NCBI RefSeq assembly: GCF_008107685.1
Contig: NZ_VIRF01000065.1
Span: 106,654 to 170,653, forward strand
Source of the DNA: Novosphingobium sp. BW1
GTDB lineage: Bacteria > Pseudomonadota > Alphaproteobacteria > Sphingomonadales > Sphingomonadaceae
Direction: 5' to 3'
Length of the DNA: 64,000 nt
A program made the translations under genes and the position numbers. Below, in pieces: positions 16,206-25,116 of this stretch. The notes under the pieces are model-generated. The model did not search any database and had not been told where the DNA came from. It saw only the letters and a list, made by a program, of their open reading frames with translations. Within the stretch, counting starts at the first letter, position 1. The number at the start of each line of letters is the position of its first letter.

Positions 16206-16574
16206 TCACATGTTTCTGGAGAAGTCCATCTGCTTCACGTTGGCGCCGCCGCGCCGTTCCAGCGCGCCGAAGGTGCGCTTGATGAAGATGTCACGCTCCT
16301 CGGCCCAGGCGGCAAGGTCTTCTTCGCTCGGTTGGTACTGCTCGATGTCGGCGCTTGAGACGCCGACCTTCTCAAGCACCTTCTCGGTCACCATCAGGCG
16401 ACGGCGCATCGTCCACATCTCCGCGCCCAGCGCGACGACGACGTGCATCAGGTTGTCCACGACCTGCTCGGGGAACAGCGAAATGTTGTCCGAATCCGCG
16501 AAGATGAAGTCGTCCTCGGCGGAAACGAAGCCGGTCTCGGCGTCGGTGTCGCGGGATGCCTCGGTTACACTCAT
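16206..16574 (-). CDS. Small acidic protein of unknown function in flavoprotein cluster
   Basis: This 122-residue protein matches no family I know. The first 30 residues are acidic and probably disordered (TEASRDTDAETGFVSAEDDF). A predicted helical core follows: FPEQVVDNLMHVVVALGAEM, then WTMRRRLMVTEKVLEKVGV. A charged C-terminal half (SEEDLAAWAEERDIFIKRTF) ends in a basic tail. There is no signal peptide or membrane segment, so it should be cytoplasmic. It sits 25 bases after the TonB receptor and about 96 bases before flavoprotein copy 1 in the same direction. A subunit or chaperone role for a cluster enzyme is a guess. The frame, start context (GAGAG upstream) and codon use support a real gene. 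Confidence 0.75.
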   Translation of the reverse strand: MSVTEASRDTDAETGFVSAEDDFIFADSDNISLFPEQVVDNLMHVVVALGAEMWTMRRRLMVTEKVLEKVGVSSADIEQYQPSEEDLAAWAEERDIFIKRTFGALERRGGANVKQMDFSRNM

Positions 16575-16599
16575 GGCAGTTCTCTCTTTTGGAAGGGGA

Positions 16600-19059
16600 T
16601 CAGAATTCGTAGCTGAAGCGGATGCCCAGCCGGCGCTTTTCGGGAAGCGCGATGCGGATGTCGTTGGTGGCCAGCGTGACAAGGTCGGTGCCGCGAAAGC
16701 CGGTGAGGGTCTGTTCGTTGAAAAGATTGGTGGCGAAGGCCTCGAAGGAGAGGCCGTTGTCCTGGCGCGCGCCGATGCGCAGGTCGACCTTGTCGTCGTT
16801 GCGGCTCCAGGCCGCGTTGTAATAGTCGACGTACTGGCGGCCGCGGTGGCGGTAGTCGAGCCGGGCATAGCCCCACCAGTCCTGCGCGACCGGATGCTCA
16901 TAGCTGGCCGAGGCGGTCCAGGTCAGGCGCGGCACGCCTGAGAGGCGGTTGCCGGTGGCATTGTCGGTCCCGGCGATGTTGAGGCATTCGGCGCACACGA
17001 AGCTCTTGATCTCGGAATCGGCAAGGCCGAACGAACCCGACAGGCTGAGGCCTTCCATCGGCGAGACATCGCCTTCCAGTTCGATGCCCCACAGGTCCAC
17101 AGCGCCAATATTCTCGGTCACGTTGAGAAGATTGATGGTGGGCGAGCCGTCGGGATAATAGGTGTAGCTGTTCGCCACCTGGCCGCCGCGGTACTTGTCG
17201 ATATAGACCGCCGCGCGCAGCGAGGCGCGTCCGTCCCAGAACGCGGTCTTGATGCCCGCCTCGTAGTTGTCGAGCCGCTCTTCATCGTAGGTCGCGCCCG
17301 CCGAGGTTTCGATCTGGGCCTGCTCGGTGGGCGTAAGCGCGCTGTAGCCGTCGTTGAAACCGCCGGGGCGGTACCCGCGCGAGAACAGGATGTAGGCGGT
17401 GCTGTCGGGCGCAAAGGCGTAATCCAGCGTCACGCGCGGCGAGAAGCTCTTGAAGGTGGCCTTGGAGACCAGCGGTTCGGGGTAGTAGACGCCCGTGCTG
17501 CTGGCGAGGATCGAGCTTTCGATCTTGTCCCACTGATAGCGCCCTTCCGCGCCGATGGTGAGGTCTTGCGTGATGTCGAAGTAGAGCGCGCCGAAGATTG
17601 CGGGGGTCTTGGGCTTCTGGTTGCGCAATGTGCTCGAATTGCCGCTGCCAAAGACGTTGAGGCCGTAGATCGCGCCGTTGTCATAGTCAGCGGTGAAGTA
17701 GCTCGCCCCGACCGTCCAGCGCAGTGGGCTCGTCTGCGCCGAGGTTAGGCGGATTTCCTGGCTGAAGTCGCTGATGTCGGTCTGGTAGTTGAGCAGCCAG
17801 TGGTTGAACGAGGGCGCGCCCGGGATGATGCCGAAATTGGGGTTGGGATAGGCACTGGTGTCACGGAAGGTGAGGTCGAGCGCGGTCTGGGTGCGGTCGG
17901 TGTGGTAGGCCGTGATCGAGCTCAGCAGCATGCCGTTGCCCATTTCCCAGTCCATGCGCAGGTCCGCCTGCACGGTCTGGCGCTTGAGCCCGGAGCGTGG
18001 GTTGAACGAGGGATCGAAGATCGTGGGGTAGCCATCGACGTTGTCGATGAGGATGCCATAAGCGGTCTCGTCGAGGTCGTAATTGCCCCCGATCAGCTCC
18101 TCGGGCATGCGGTTGGGCAGGGCGCCGCACCAATAGCTGCCCGAAGTCCCCCCGAGGTCGCAGTTGAATTCGGTGTTCTTGAGTGCGGCCTGCGCGGGCG
18201 AGCCGTCGTGCATCTCGCCATAGGAGAAGAAGCCGGTGATCTTGAGGTTCGAGGCCGGCTCGAACAGCATCTGGGCGCTGACCACATCGTTTTTGCGGTC
18301 GCCGAAGGTCTCGTTGGGATCGCCCGAGTTTTTATACTGACCGCCCTCGAAGACGTGGCTGCCGCCCACGCGCAGGGCCAGGACCTGGTCAATGAGCGGG
18401 AACTCCACGCTGCCCGAAACCTGGTTCGAGCCGTAGTTGCCGTACATCGCCTTGATCCGGCCGCCAAATTCATAGGAGGGGGCCTTGGTCACGAAGTTGA
18501 CCGCGCCCGAAAAGGTCGAGCGGCCGAAGTAGGCCGCCTGCGGGCCCTTTAGAACCTCGACCCGGGCAACGTCGTCGATCGCCGGAACGGAGGAGTTGAT
18601 GACTGGCGCGCCGTCGATGAAGACAAGACCACCCTGCGAGATCGGCGTGACGTTGGCGAGGAACAGGCCGCGGAAGGTCAGGTTGTTGATCGAGCGGTCG
18701 TTACGCCCCGAGCCGCCGCCCGCCTGGTTCTGGAACTGGAAGCCGGGCGAATTGTCGGAGATGTCGTTGAGCGACTGGATGTCCTGCGCTTCCAGCGATT
18801 CCGAGGAGAAGGCCGTGATCGCGAGGGGGACCGATTCAAGGCGCTCCTCGGTGCGGCGCGCGGTGACCAGGATGGCCTCGCCGTGCGGGGGTTGGGCGGG
18901 TTCGGCACTGGGGCCCGACTGCGCGAGCGCTGCGCCGGGCAGCAGCGCGGCGCCTGCAGCCAACGCGGTGGCGAGTGCGGGAACGGCGGCGGCGGCGAGC
19001 AAGGCGCGGCGGCGGCGGTCGGTGCGGCGTTTCACGATACGGGTCGTGATGGACTTCAT
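16600..19059 (-). CDS. TonB-dependent outer-membrane receptor (catabolic cluster)
   Basis: An 819-residue TonB-dependent receptor. It has an unusually long Arg-rich signal peptide (KRRTDRRRRALLAAAAV, cleavage likely after ALAQ). A TonB-box-like region follows (EAILVTARRTEERLESVPLAI), then the plug with NNLTFRGLF and VARVEVLKGPQAAYFGRSTFSGAVNFVTKAP. The barrel ends in the typical terminal Phe (GIRFSYEF). Such proteins import substrates too large or scarce for porins, using the proton motive force. The start at 19059 follows a GGGGGG run. It lies inside the flavoprotein/methyltransferase cluster, so it probably imports that pathway's substrate, perhaps an aromatic or terpenoid compound (inference). 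Confidence 0.92.
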   Translation of the reverse strand: MKSITTRIVKRRTDRRRRALLAAAAVPALATALAAGAALLPGAALAQSGPSAEPAQPPHGEAILVTARRTEERLESVPLAITAFSSESLEAQDIQSLNDISDNSPGFQFQNQAGGGSGRNDRSINNLTFRGLFLANVTPISQGGLVFIDGAPVINSSVPAIDDVARVEVLKGPQAAYFGRSTFSGAVNFVTKAPSYEFGGRIKAMYGNYGSNQVSGSVEFPLIDQVLALRVGGSHVFEGGQYKNSGDPNETFGDRKNDVVSAQMLFEPASNLKITGFFSYGEMHDGSPAQAALKNTEFNCDLGGTSGSYWCGALPNRMPEELIGGNYDLDETAYGILIDNVDGYPTIFDPSFNPRSGLKRQTVQADLRMDWEMGNGMLLSSITAYHTDRTQTALDLTFRDTSAYPNPNFGIIPGAPSFNHWLLNYQTDISDFSQEIRLTSAQTSPLRWTVGASYFTADYDNGAIYGLNVFGSGNSSTLRNQKPKTPAIFGALYFDITQDLTIGAEGRYQWDKIESSILASSTGVYYPEPLVSKATFKSFSPRVTLDYAFAPDSTAYILFSRGYRPGGFNDGYSALTPTEQAQIETSAGATYDEERLDNYEAGIKTAFWDGRASLRAAVYIDKYRGGQVANSYTYYPDGSPTINLLNVTENIGAVDLWGIELEGDVSPMEGLSLSGSFGLADSEIKSFVCAECLNIAGTDNATGNRLSGVPRLTWTASASYEHPVAQDWWGYARLDYRHRGRQYVDYYNAAWSRNDDKVDLRIGARQDNGLSFEAFATNLFNEQTLTGFRGTDLVTLATNDIRIALPEKRRLGIRFSYEF

Positions 19060-19237
19060 GGTTACGCTTACCCCCCTCTTGGTCGTGTCTCTGTTCGTGG
19101 TCGTGCCTCGGTCGTGTCGAAATGGCGTGCGGACGCACAGGTCCTCCCGGTGCCGTGAGATGGCGGCCCCGAACTTTGCGGAAATGCGGTAACCTCGCCG
19201 GGGTCTGGACAGCCCCGGGGGGCCGCGATGCGGCGGT

Positions 19238-20308
19238 CTATTCGGGCTTGCGCGCGATGTAGCAGGCGATCCCCCAGTGCCGGTTCTCGCCCTTCTCGAC
19301 CTCGAAGCCGGCTTCGCGCAGGGTGTCGAGGAAGTCCTTCTGGCCGAATTGGTGCGACCAGCGCTCCGCGTTGTAGACGTGGTCGATCCAGCCCATGAAG
19401 CGGCGGTAGGGATCGTTCGAGCGGGCACGGCCGGTGTGGAAGTCGGTCACGTCGAAGACACCGCCCGGACGCAGAATGCGGAAGACCTCCTTGACGATGT
19501 CTTTCGCGCCCTGCTCGGATACTTCGTGGAAGAGGATGTAGGCCGCGACGATGTCGATGCTGTTGTCTTCGAACTTGGTGTCTTCGGCAAGGCGCTGGGC
19601 GAAATGGACCGGGGTTCCCAGTTCCACCGCGCGGCGATGGGCATAGCGCACCAGCGGGCCGCCGACGTCGAGGCCCCAGACCTCGGCGTCGGGGAACGTC
19701 TCGGCAAGCGCGACACTAAGGCGCCCGATGCCGCAGCCGATATCGACGATGCGTTCGATCTTGCCGTCGCGGGGCTTTGCCAGCGTCTCGGCAATGCCGA
19801 ACTGGAACTCGTCTTCGTTGTTCTGGCCCTTGTAGAAGGTGTTAGTGCCATAGTGGTAGAGCGGCCCGGCAAAGTCGTTGCCGGTGTAACCGCCGGGCTG
19901 GATGTGGATCTCGTGCTTGACATAGTCGGGCATGTCCATGCCGGTGTTGAGTTCCAGCGTGCCCGGGCCCTTGTCGTCCACGTCCTGCATGTCGGCGTGG
20001 TAGAAGTCCTTGTGCTGCTCGTAGTGGTCGAGCACGTTCTGCCACATCAGCTGCTGGCTGGAGAGCCAGGCGCGGATGCGCGTGGCGATGACCGGATCGT
20101 CATGGAACTGGTCACGGAACGCATCGAGCGGCGCGTCCTCGGCGTTGAGCCGCAGGTCCGTCATGATCTCGTCGGCGCGTTCGCGCGCGGGCTTGTCGAG
20201 ATCGTTGTAGGTCCAGTTGCGAAAGCCCAAGACGAAGTCCGAGTAGCTTTCGACATCGAGGCTGCGCACGCGGCGGTTGCGCTTGGAAAATCCGCGGTCG
20301 GTCAGCAT
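19238..20308 (-). CDS. SAM-dependent methyltransferase
   Basis: A 356-residue class I methyltransferase. The SAM-binding motif I is clear at IVDIGCGIGRLSVALAETFP, followed by EVWGLDVGGPLVRYA, the acidic loop, FEDNSIDIVAAYILFHEV and LRPGGVFDVTDFH. About 165 residues precede the SAM domain and look helical, which is long for this fold and may form the substrate pocket. It lies 28 bases after flavoprotein copy 2 in the same direction, indicating co-transcription. O- or C-methylation of a pathway compound is possible. A methyl-acceptor role such as demethylation cannot be judged from sequence. Confidence 0.88.
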   Translation of the reverse strand: MLTDRGFSKRNRRVRSLDVESYSDFVLGFRNWTYNDLDKPARERADEIMTDLRLNAEDAPLDAFRDQFHDDPVIATRIRAWLSSQQLMWQNVLDHYEQHKDFYHADMQDVDDKGPGTLELNTGMDMPDYVKHEIHIQPGGYTGNDFAGPLYHYGTNTFYKGQNNEDEFQFGIAETLAKPRDGKIERIVDIGCGIGRLSVALAETFPDAEVWGLDVGGPLVRYAHRRAVELGTPVHFAQRLAEDTKFEDNSIDIVAAYILFHEVSEQGAKDIVKEVFRILRPGGVFDVTDFHTGRARSNDPYRRFMGWIDHVYNAERWSHQFGQKDFLDTLREAGFEVEKGENRHWGIACYIARKPE

Positions 20309-20336
20309 GGAAGGTCTCCTTGAAAGGCGCGTCCGG

Positions 20337-21785
20337 TCATGCCGGGCTCTGTGCGGCGATGTGGGTGTACGATGTGGCGGCTGCGGCGGACAGGCGTTCG
20401 CCCAGCAGCTTGCCGAAGGTGAGCGCGGAGGACATCGTCGATCCGCCGAGGAACACCGCGCCGAAGACGCCCATGCCCAGCACTTCGCCTGCGGCGTAGA
20501 GGCCCGGGATCGGCGCGCCTTGTGCGTCGATCACGCGAAGCTCGCCATCGACCGTGATCCCGCCCCAGGTCACCACTGAGGTCGAGACATGGCGGACCGC
20601 GTAGAATGGCGCCTGGGCCACGGGGCAAGGCATGTGCTCACGCCCGAAGGCGTCCTGCCCGCTTTGCTGCCCTTCATTGTAGGCGGCGATGGTGGCTTTC
20701 AGCGTGGCCGCGTCGAGCCCGCATTTTCCGGCCAGTTCGGAAATGCTGGCCGCCTCGACGAAATCGTGGCTCTGCGCGAAGGCGCGCGCGACCTTTTCCG
20801 GCTCCCAGCGGAACAGCGGCGGGGCCTCGGCCCGGATCGCTGCGTCATAGATCGTCCAGAAGGTCTGGCCTGGCTGGGCGCGCAGCGCGCGCTCGCGCCC
20901 ATCGGGACTGGGCAGGTCCTCGCGCATGAAGCGCACGGCCTTCATGTTGACGTTGATCTCCCAGGGCGCGCGCATCGAGGGTGCGACCATCGAGTGGATC
21001 CAGAAGGTGCCGGGCGCATCGATATCCTCCGAGGCGCCATAAGTCGGCAGGAAGTTCTGCGCATGGGCTAGCACCGCGCCCGCCGCTTCGGCCGCGATAT
21101 GCCCATCGCCCCGGCACGTGGCCCAGGCGTAGGTGCGGTAAGGGGTGCCGGGATGGAGCCGCTCCCACAGCGCGGCATTGGCGCCGTAGCCCCCGCAGGC
21201 AAGGACGACGTTATCGGCCTCAAGCGTGGTCTGCGATCCATCGGCCCCGCGCACCTCTACGCCGACGACGGCGCCTGCGGCATTGGTTTCGAGCGCGGTC
21301 ATGCGCGTTGCCAGCCTCAGGTCTATGCGCCCCTGTGCGACCAGTTCGAGAACTTTGGGAACGAGCGTGTCGACAAGATCCTTGCCCCCGCGCGGCGGGG
21401 TGAAGGTGCGCGGCGCGTCATAAGCTTCGTGCGCGGCGCTGAAGGTGGGCATCTGCTCGCCAAAGGGGACACCCTCGGCATAGAGCCAGTCGATGGTCGC
21501 GCCTGCGTTGCGGGTCCAGAGCTGCAGGACGTCGTCCTGGGCGCTGCCGCCGCCGATGGAGAGGCAATCGCGGTAGTGCTGCTCGGCGCTGTCGGTGATG
21601 CCCTTGGCCTGCTGTGCCTTCGTGCCGCCGCCGGCAATGCTGCCGCCGGTGAGGTGCAGCGTGCCGCCCAGCTCCTCGGCTGCCTCGATCAGGACCACCC
21701 GGGCCCCTCCGCGCGCCGCTGCGATGGCCGCGGGAAGCCCCGCTGTGCCGCCGCCGATGATCGCGATATCCCAATGCTCTGCCAT
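20337..21785 (-). CDS. FAD-dependent oxidoreductase, fumarate reductase/KstD-like (copy 2)
   Basis: A 482-residue paralogue of the flavoprotein at 14712-16109. FAD motifs are IAIIGGGTAGLPAAIAAARG with VLIEAAEELGGTLHLTGGSI at the N-terminus and PIPGLYAAGEVLGMGVFGAV, then GGSTMSSALTFGKLLG at the C-terminus. Shared blocks with copy 1 include EAAEE(I/L)GGTLHL, the APPLFRW-type segment and PFYAVRH. ATG 21785 is preceded by AAGGGGGCGACC; the frame remains open upstream but the extension is not family-like. It is the first gene of the minus-strand cluster, so the promoter should lie in the gap to the divergent MFS gene. Confidence 0.88.
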   Translation of the reverse strand: MAEHWDIAIIGGGTAGLPAAIAAARGGARVVLIEAAEELGGTLHLTGGSIAGGGTKAQQAKGITDSAEQHYRDCLSIGGGSAQDDVLQLWTRNAGATIDWLYAEGVPFGEQMPTFSAAHEAYDAPRTFTPPRGGKDLVDTLVPKVLELVAQGRIDLRLATRMTALETNAAGAVVGVEVRGADGSQTTLEADNVVLACGGYGANAALWERLHPGTPYRTYAWATCRGDGHIAAEAAGAVLAHAQNFLPTYGASEDIDAPGTFWIHSMVAPSMRAPWEINVNMKAVRFMREDLPSPDGRERALRAQPGQTFWTIYDAAIRAEAPPLFRWEPEKVARAFAQSHDFVEAASISELAGKCGLDAATLKATIAAYNEGQQSGQDAFGREHMPCPVAQAPFYAVRHVSTSVVTWGGITVDGELRVIDAQGAPIPGLYAAGEVLGMGVFGAVFLGGSTMSSALTFGKLLGERLSAAAATSYTHIAAQSPA

Positions 21786-22060
21786 GGTCGCCCCCTTGAA
21801 GGCCGCACGTTGTGCCGCGCCGATCGGAGCTGGCCGGAAATGAACGGGCCAGTCCGGGTCAAATCCCCATGGCATGGAGCGTAAGTCGCAAGGCAAGGTT
21901 CGAACAATAGTCGAAATAGACATATCAAAAAGGCCCTGGGGGCATGCCCAATTTAGTGGAAACGGTCCCGCCTCGTCATATGCTTGAGCCCTGATTGGAG
22001 GCTGCGGGCGCCAAATGGCGTGGCCATTTCTTCCTACCTTCAGCGCGAAAGGCACCGTCC
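21786..22060. promoter_or_regulatory. Divergent promoter region of flavoprotein cluster and MFS pair
   Basis: A 275-base gap lies between divergent starts. An AT-richer patch around 21895-21930 (AATAGTCGAAATAGACATAT) is the likeliest promoter or operator area. No dedicated regulator gene adjoins it, so control is probably by a distant factor. Confidence 0.4.
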
Positions 22061-23479
22061 ATGAACAGGCGCGATTCGTCCATTCCCTGCGAGCAGGCCG
22101 CCCCGGCACGGATCGGCCCGATTGTCCTGGCGCAGGGGGTTCCGGTGCGCGAGGTCTTCGTGTTCCTGTTCATTACCGGGATCGCGGTGATGGTCTCGGC
22201 CTTCATCAACCTGATGCAGCCCTACGTCTTCTCTGAAATGATCGGTGTCGCACCCGAGCGGCAGGGGCGACTGGCGGGGCAGCTTATGACCGTGCAGCAG
22301 GCGGTCGTGCTGGTCTGCGTCAGCTTTGCCGGCGCGCTCGCCGACAAGATCGGGCGCAAGGCCCTGCTGGTCTTCGCGCTGACCGGCTACAGCCTCGCCG
22401 CCGTTGCCTATCCGCTGGCGGGCGGTGTCGTCACGCTTTTCATCATCCGCTTCTTCTTCGGCATTGCCTCGAGCACCCACACCGCAAGCGGACCGCCAAA
22501 GTTCTATGACTACGTCGACAACGGTTCGCGCGGGAAATTCATGGCGCTGGTGATGATCTTCTACGGGCTCATCAATATCCTGATGGTGGGCGTAATTGGG
22601 GGGGCGCTGCCCGGCTGGCTCAACGCCGCTGGGTATGACGTGGCGCAGGCGGGCACCTTCGCGCTGTGGCTGTGCGGCGCGGTGGGGTTTGGCGCAGCCA
22701 TCATCACCGCGCTGTTCCTGCTGCCTGACCGGCCCGCAGGCCCACCGCCGGGCTCCGTGCGCGCGCCGCTAATGGCACGCGCAACAAGCGGCTTTCGCGA
22801 CCTTACGCGCAATTTCGGCCGGATCGTGGGCTATACCCGCACCAACCGCCGGTTCGGCGTGCTGCTCCTGACCTCCTTCGTGGTACGTACCGACGAGGCG
22901 GTGGTCGGCTCCTTCTTCGCGCTGTGGATCACGCTGCGCGGCGCGCAGGAGGGTGTCTCGACCACCGAGGCGCTGGCGATTGCGGGCACGGTCGTGGCGC
23001 TGATGCGCGTTTCCTCCTTCGTCGTGCCTCCGATTCTGGGCCCGATCCTCGACAAAGTGGACCGCCTCTTCATCTATATCCTGAGCCTCGTTCTGGTTGG
23101 CGCGGCGTTCCTCTGCGCACCGCTGGTCGACAGCGTGACGGGCTGGGAGATCTTTATCCTTGCCCTGTTCATCGGCCATGCCGAGAGCACCCAGACCATC
23201 GCTCAGCAGGCCCTCTTTGGCGAAGAGGCGCCCGCCGATTTGCGCGGTACGGCCTATGGCCTTCTTGCCTTCTTCGGGACGGTGAGCGTGGTCGTGGTTT
23301 CGTTCGTCGCGGGCTATCTCTTCGACATCATCGGGCTGACCGCGCCTTTCGTCATGATCGGCGTCTTGCACATGATTTTCTCGGTGGTGGCGCTCGCATA
23401 CCTCGGCGTTTGCCGCCGGCGTGGTGGGGCGGAAACCGGGCTTGAGGATGGCGCGGCCTCTGTCGGGGTGAGCGGATGA
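22061..23479 (+). CDS. MFS transporter
   Basis: A 472-residue major facilitator protein with about 12 hydrophobic segments. The cytoplasmic loop signature after segment 2 is visible (FAGALADKIGRKALLVFALTG). Segment 11 and 12 regions follow (GTAYGLLAFFGTVSVVVVSF, then APFVMIGVLHMIFSVVALAY). ATG 22061 has GCGAAAGG upstream. Its stop overlaps the next transporter start as ATGA, so the two are translated together. Divergence from the flavoprotein cluster suggests uptake or export of that pathway's compounds. Confidence 0.88.
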   Translation: MNRRDSSIPCEQAAPARIGPIVLAQGVPVREVFVFLFITGIAVMVSAFINLMQPYVFSEMIGVAPERQGRLAGQLMTVQQAVVLVCVSFAGALADKIGRKALLVFALTGYSLAAVAYPLAGGVVTLFIIRFFFGIASSTHTASGPPKFYDYVDNGSRGKFMALVMIFYGLINILMVGVIGGALPGWLNAAGYDVAQAGTFALWLCGAVGFGAAIITALFLLPDRPAGPPPGSVRAPLMARATSGFRDLTRNFGRIVGYTRTNRRFGVLLLTSFVVRTDEAVVGSFFALWITLRGAQEGVSTTEALAIAGTVVALMRVSSFVVPPILGPILDKVDRLFIYILSLVLVGAAFLCAPLVDSVTGWEIFILALFIGHAESTQTIAQQALFGEEAPADLRGTAYGLLAFFGTVSVVVVSFVAGYLFDIIGLTAPFVMIGVLHMIFSVVALAYLGVCRRRGGAETGLEDGAASVGVSG

Positions 23480-25038
23480 GCGCGGCAGACAGCGTTGAGG
23501 CACCAGCGCAGGGGCGCCTGCGCTTCTGGGCGACGCTGGTGGGGCTCCTGATGACTACCGCGCTTGCTTCGCTCGACAATTTCATCATCAATCCCGCGCT
23601 GCCGCTCATCGTCAGCGAGTTCGGCGGGCTAGAGCGCCTGTCCTGGGTGATGACCGCCTTCATGCTCGCCTCGACGGCGACGATGCCGCTCTACGGCAAG
23701 TTCAGCGACATCTACGGGCGGCGCGCGCTTTTCACGGTTTCGATCACGTTCTTCCTCCTGGGCTCGCTCTTGTGCGGCCTTGCCAGCTCGATGCTGCAGC
23801 TCATCCTCTTTCGCGCGGTGCAGGGGCTGGGTGCGGGGGGTGTGCAGGTCCTTGCGATGACGACCATGGGCGACATCGTCAGCCCGCGCGAGCGGCCGCG
23901 CTACCAGGGCCTCTTCAACCTCACCAACCTGCTCGCCGGGATCGCTGGGCCGGTGGTGGGGGGCGCGGTGACGCAATACTGGGGTTGGCGCTGGGTGTTC
24001 TACATCAACCTGCCGATTGGCACGCTGGCGCTGGCAGTGCTGTGGTTCGTCCTGCCGCGCCGTCTTGCCCATCGTCGCGAGCACGTGATCGACTTCCCCG
24101 GCATTGCACTTCTTGTCGTGGGGACAGTCAGCTTTCTGCTGCTGCTCGGCGCGCTGGAGGGGACACGGGCGGTCTCTGTCTGGGAGATGGCGGCGCTAGC
24201 GCTGGCCTGCGTCGGCGCCTTTACGCTGCTGATCTGGCAGGAGCGGCGCTCGGCGGAGCCCATTCTGGCCGTGGGTATGCTGGCGAACCCCGTCTTTGCC
24301 CGCACAGTTCTGTCCAGCGCGATGATCGGCCTCGCCTTCTTCGGCTCCTCGGTCTACCTACCGCTGTTCTTCCAAATGGTGGGGGGGCTCTCCACCGCGC
24401 AGTCCGGTCTGATGCTGCTGCCCCATGTGATTGCCGGGACTGCGGTCTCGCTGATCGGCGGACAGATCATCGCGCGCACCGGGCGTTACAAGACGCCGAT
24501 CGTGGGGGGGATGGCGCTGCTGGCATGCGGGTTCTTCTGCCTTGCCGCCGTAACGCGGCTGGAGCTTGGCCTGCCCGCCTGGATCGTGAGCTGCATGATG
24601 ATGGGGGCTGGCGGCGGGCTGTGCATGCCCAACCTGATGGTCGCGCTTCAGAACACCGTCCCGCGCGAAGACCTGGGGCTCGGCACGTCCTCGATGCAGT
24701 TCTGCAACCAGCTGGCGGCCGTTGCCGGGGTGGGCATTGCCGGGCTTATCCTCTCGCAGCAGATCCGCGCGAACGCGCTGGCCTGGTTCCCGGGCGAGCG
24801 CGTGGAGGAAGTCGTCAGCCAGGGCGCGGTGCTGGCGCGCGCGCTGGGTCCGGAAGGGCTCTCCCGACTCGCGCAGGTCTACGAGAACGCTTTTCTTGTA
24901 AACTTTGCCATGGGCGGCGGCCTGACTGTGCTGGCCGCGCTGGTCGCCACGCGCATTCCTCAGATCCGCCTGTCCGAGAGGATCGGGGGCGGCCCTGCTC
25001 CGGCCCGTACGCCCGAGGCCCCGGTCGCCGCACGCTGA
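23476..25038 (+). CDS. DHA2-family (EmrB/QacA type) MFS efflux transporter
   Basis: A 520-residue protein with about 14 hydrophobic segments, as in the DHA2 drug:H+ antiporters. Signatures include LDNFIINPALPLIVSEF in segment 1, LYGKFSDIYGRRALFTVSI between segments 2 and 3, and motif C-like GIAGPVVGGAVTQYWGWRWVFYINLPIG in segment 5. It probably exports a toxic substrate or intermediate. It is coupled to the preceding transporter by a four-base overlap and followed by a bidirectional terminator. No EmrA-type membrane-fusion partner is adjacent. Confidence 0.92.
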   Translation: MSAADSVEAPAQGRLRFWATLVGLLMTTALASLDNFIINPALPLIVSEFGGLERLSWVMTAFMLASTATMPLYGKFSDIYGRRALFTVSITFFLLGSLLCGLASSMLQLILFRAVQGLGAGGVQVLAMTTMGDIVSPRERPRYQGLFNLTNLLAGIAGPVVGGAVTQYWGWRWVFYINLPIGTLALAVLWFVLPRRLAHRREHVIDFPGIALLVVGTVSFLLLLGALEGTRAVSVWEMAALALACVGAFTLLIWQERRSAEPILAVGMLANPVFARTVLSSAMIGLAFFGSSVYLPLFFQMVGGLSTAQSGLMLLPHVIAGTAVSLIGGQIIARTGRYKTPIVGGMALLACGFFCLAAVTRLELGLPAWIVSCMMMGAGGGLCMPNLMVALQNTVPREDLGLGTSSMQFCNQLAAVAGVGIAGLILSQQIRANALAWFPGERVEEVVSQGAVLARALGPEGLSRLAQVYENAFLVNFAMGGGLTVLAALVATRIPQIRLSERIGGGPAPARTPEAPVAAR

Positions 25039-25059
25039 CCCCCCACCCCCGCGCGCGAA

Positions 25060-25091
25060 AAAGCCCGGAAGGATCTCTCCCCCCGGGCTTT
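25060..25091. terminator. Bidirectional rho-independent terminator
   Basis: AAAGCCCGG (25060-25068) and CCGGGCTTT (25083-25091) form a perfect 9-bp stem with a 14-base loop, flanked by A residues on one side and T residues on the other. It lies between convergent ends of the DHA2 transporter and mqo and should stop both transcripts. Confidence 0.85.
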
Positions 25092-25116
25092 CCCGTGGGT
25101 GACTGGTGTGCGTGCC

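Noticed and set aside
19197..19220. GGGG...CCCC element after the methyltransferase gene as a terminator
   Set aside because: Stem is short, lacks a T-run and lies inside what appears to be one operon.
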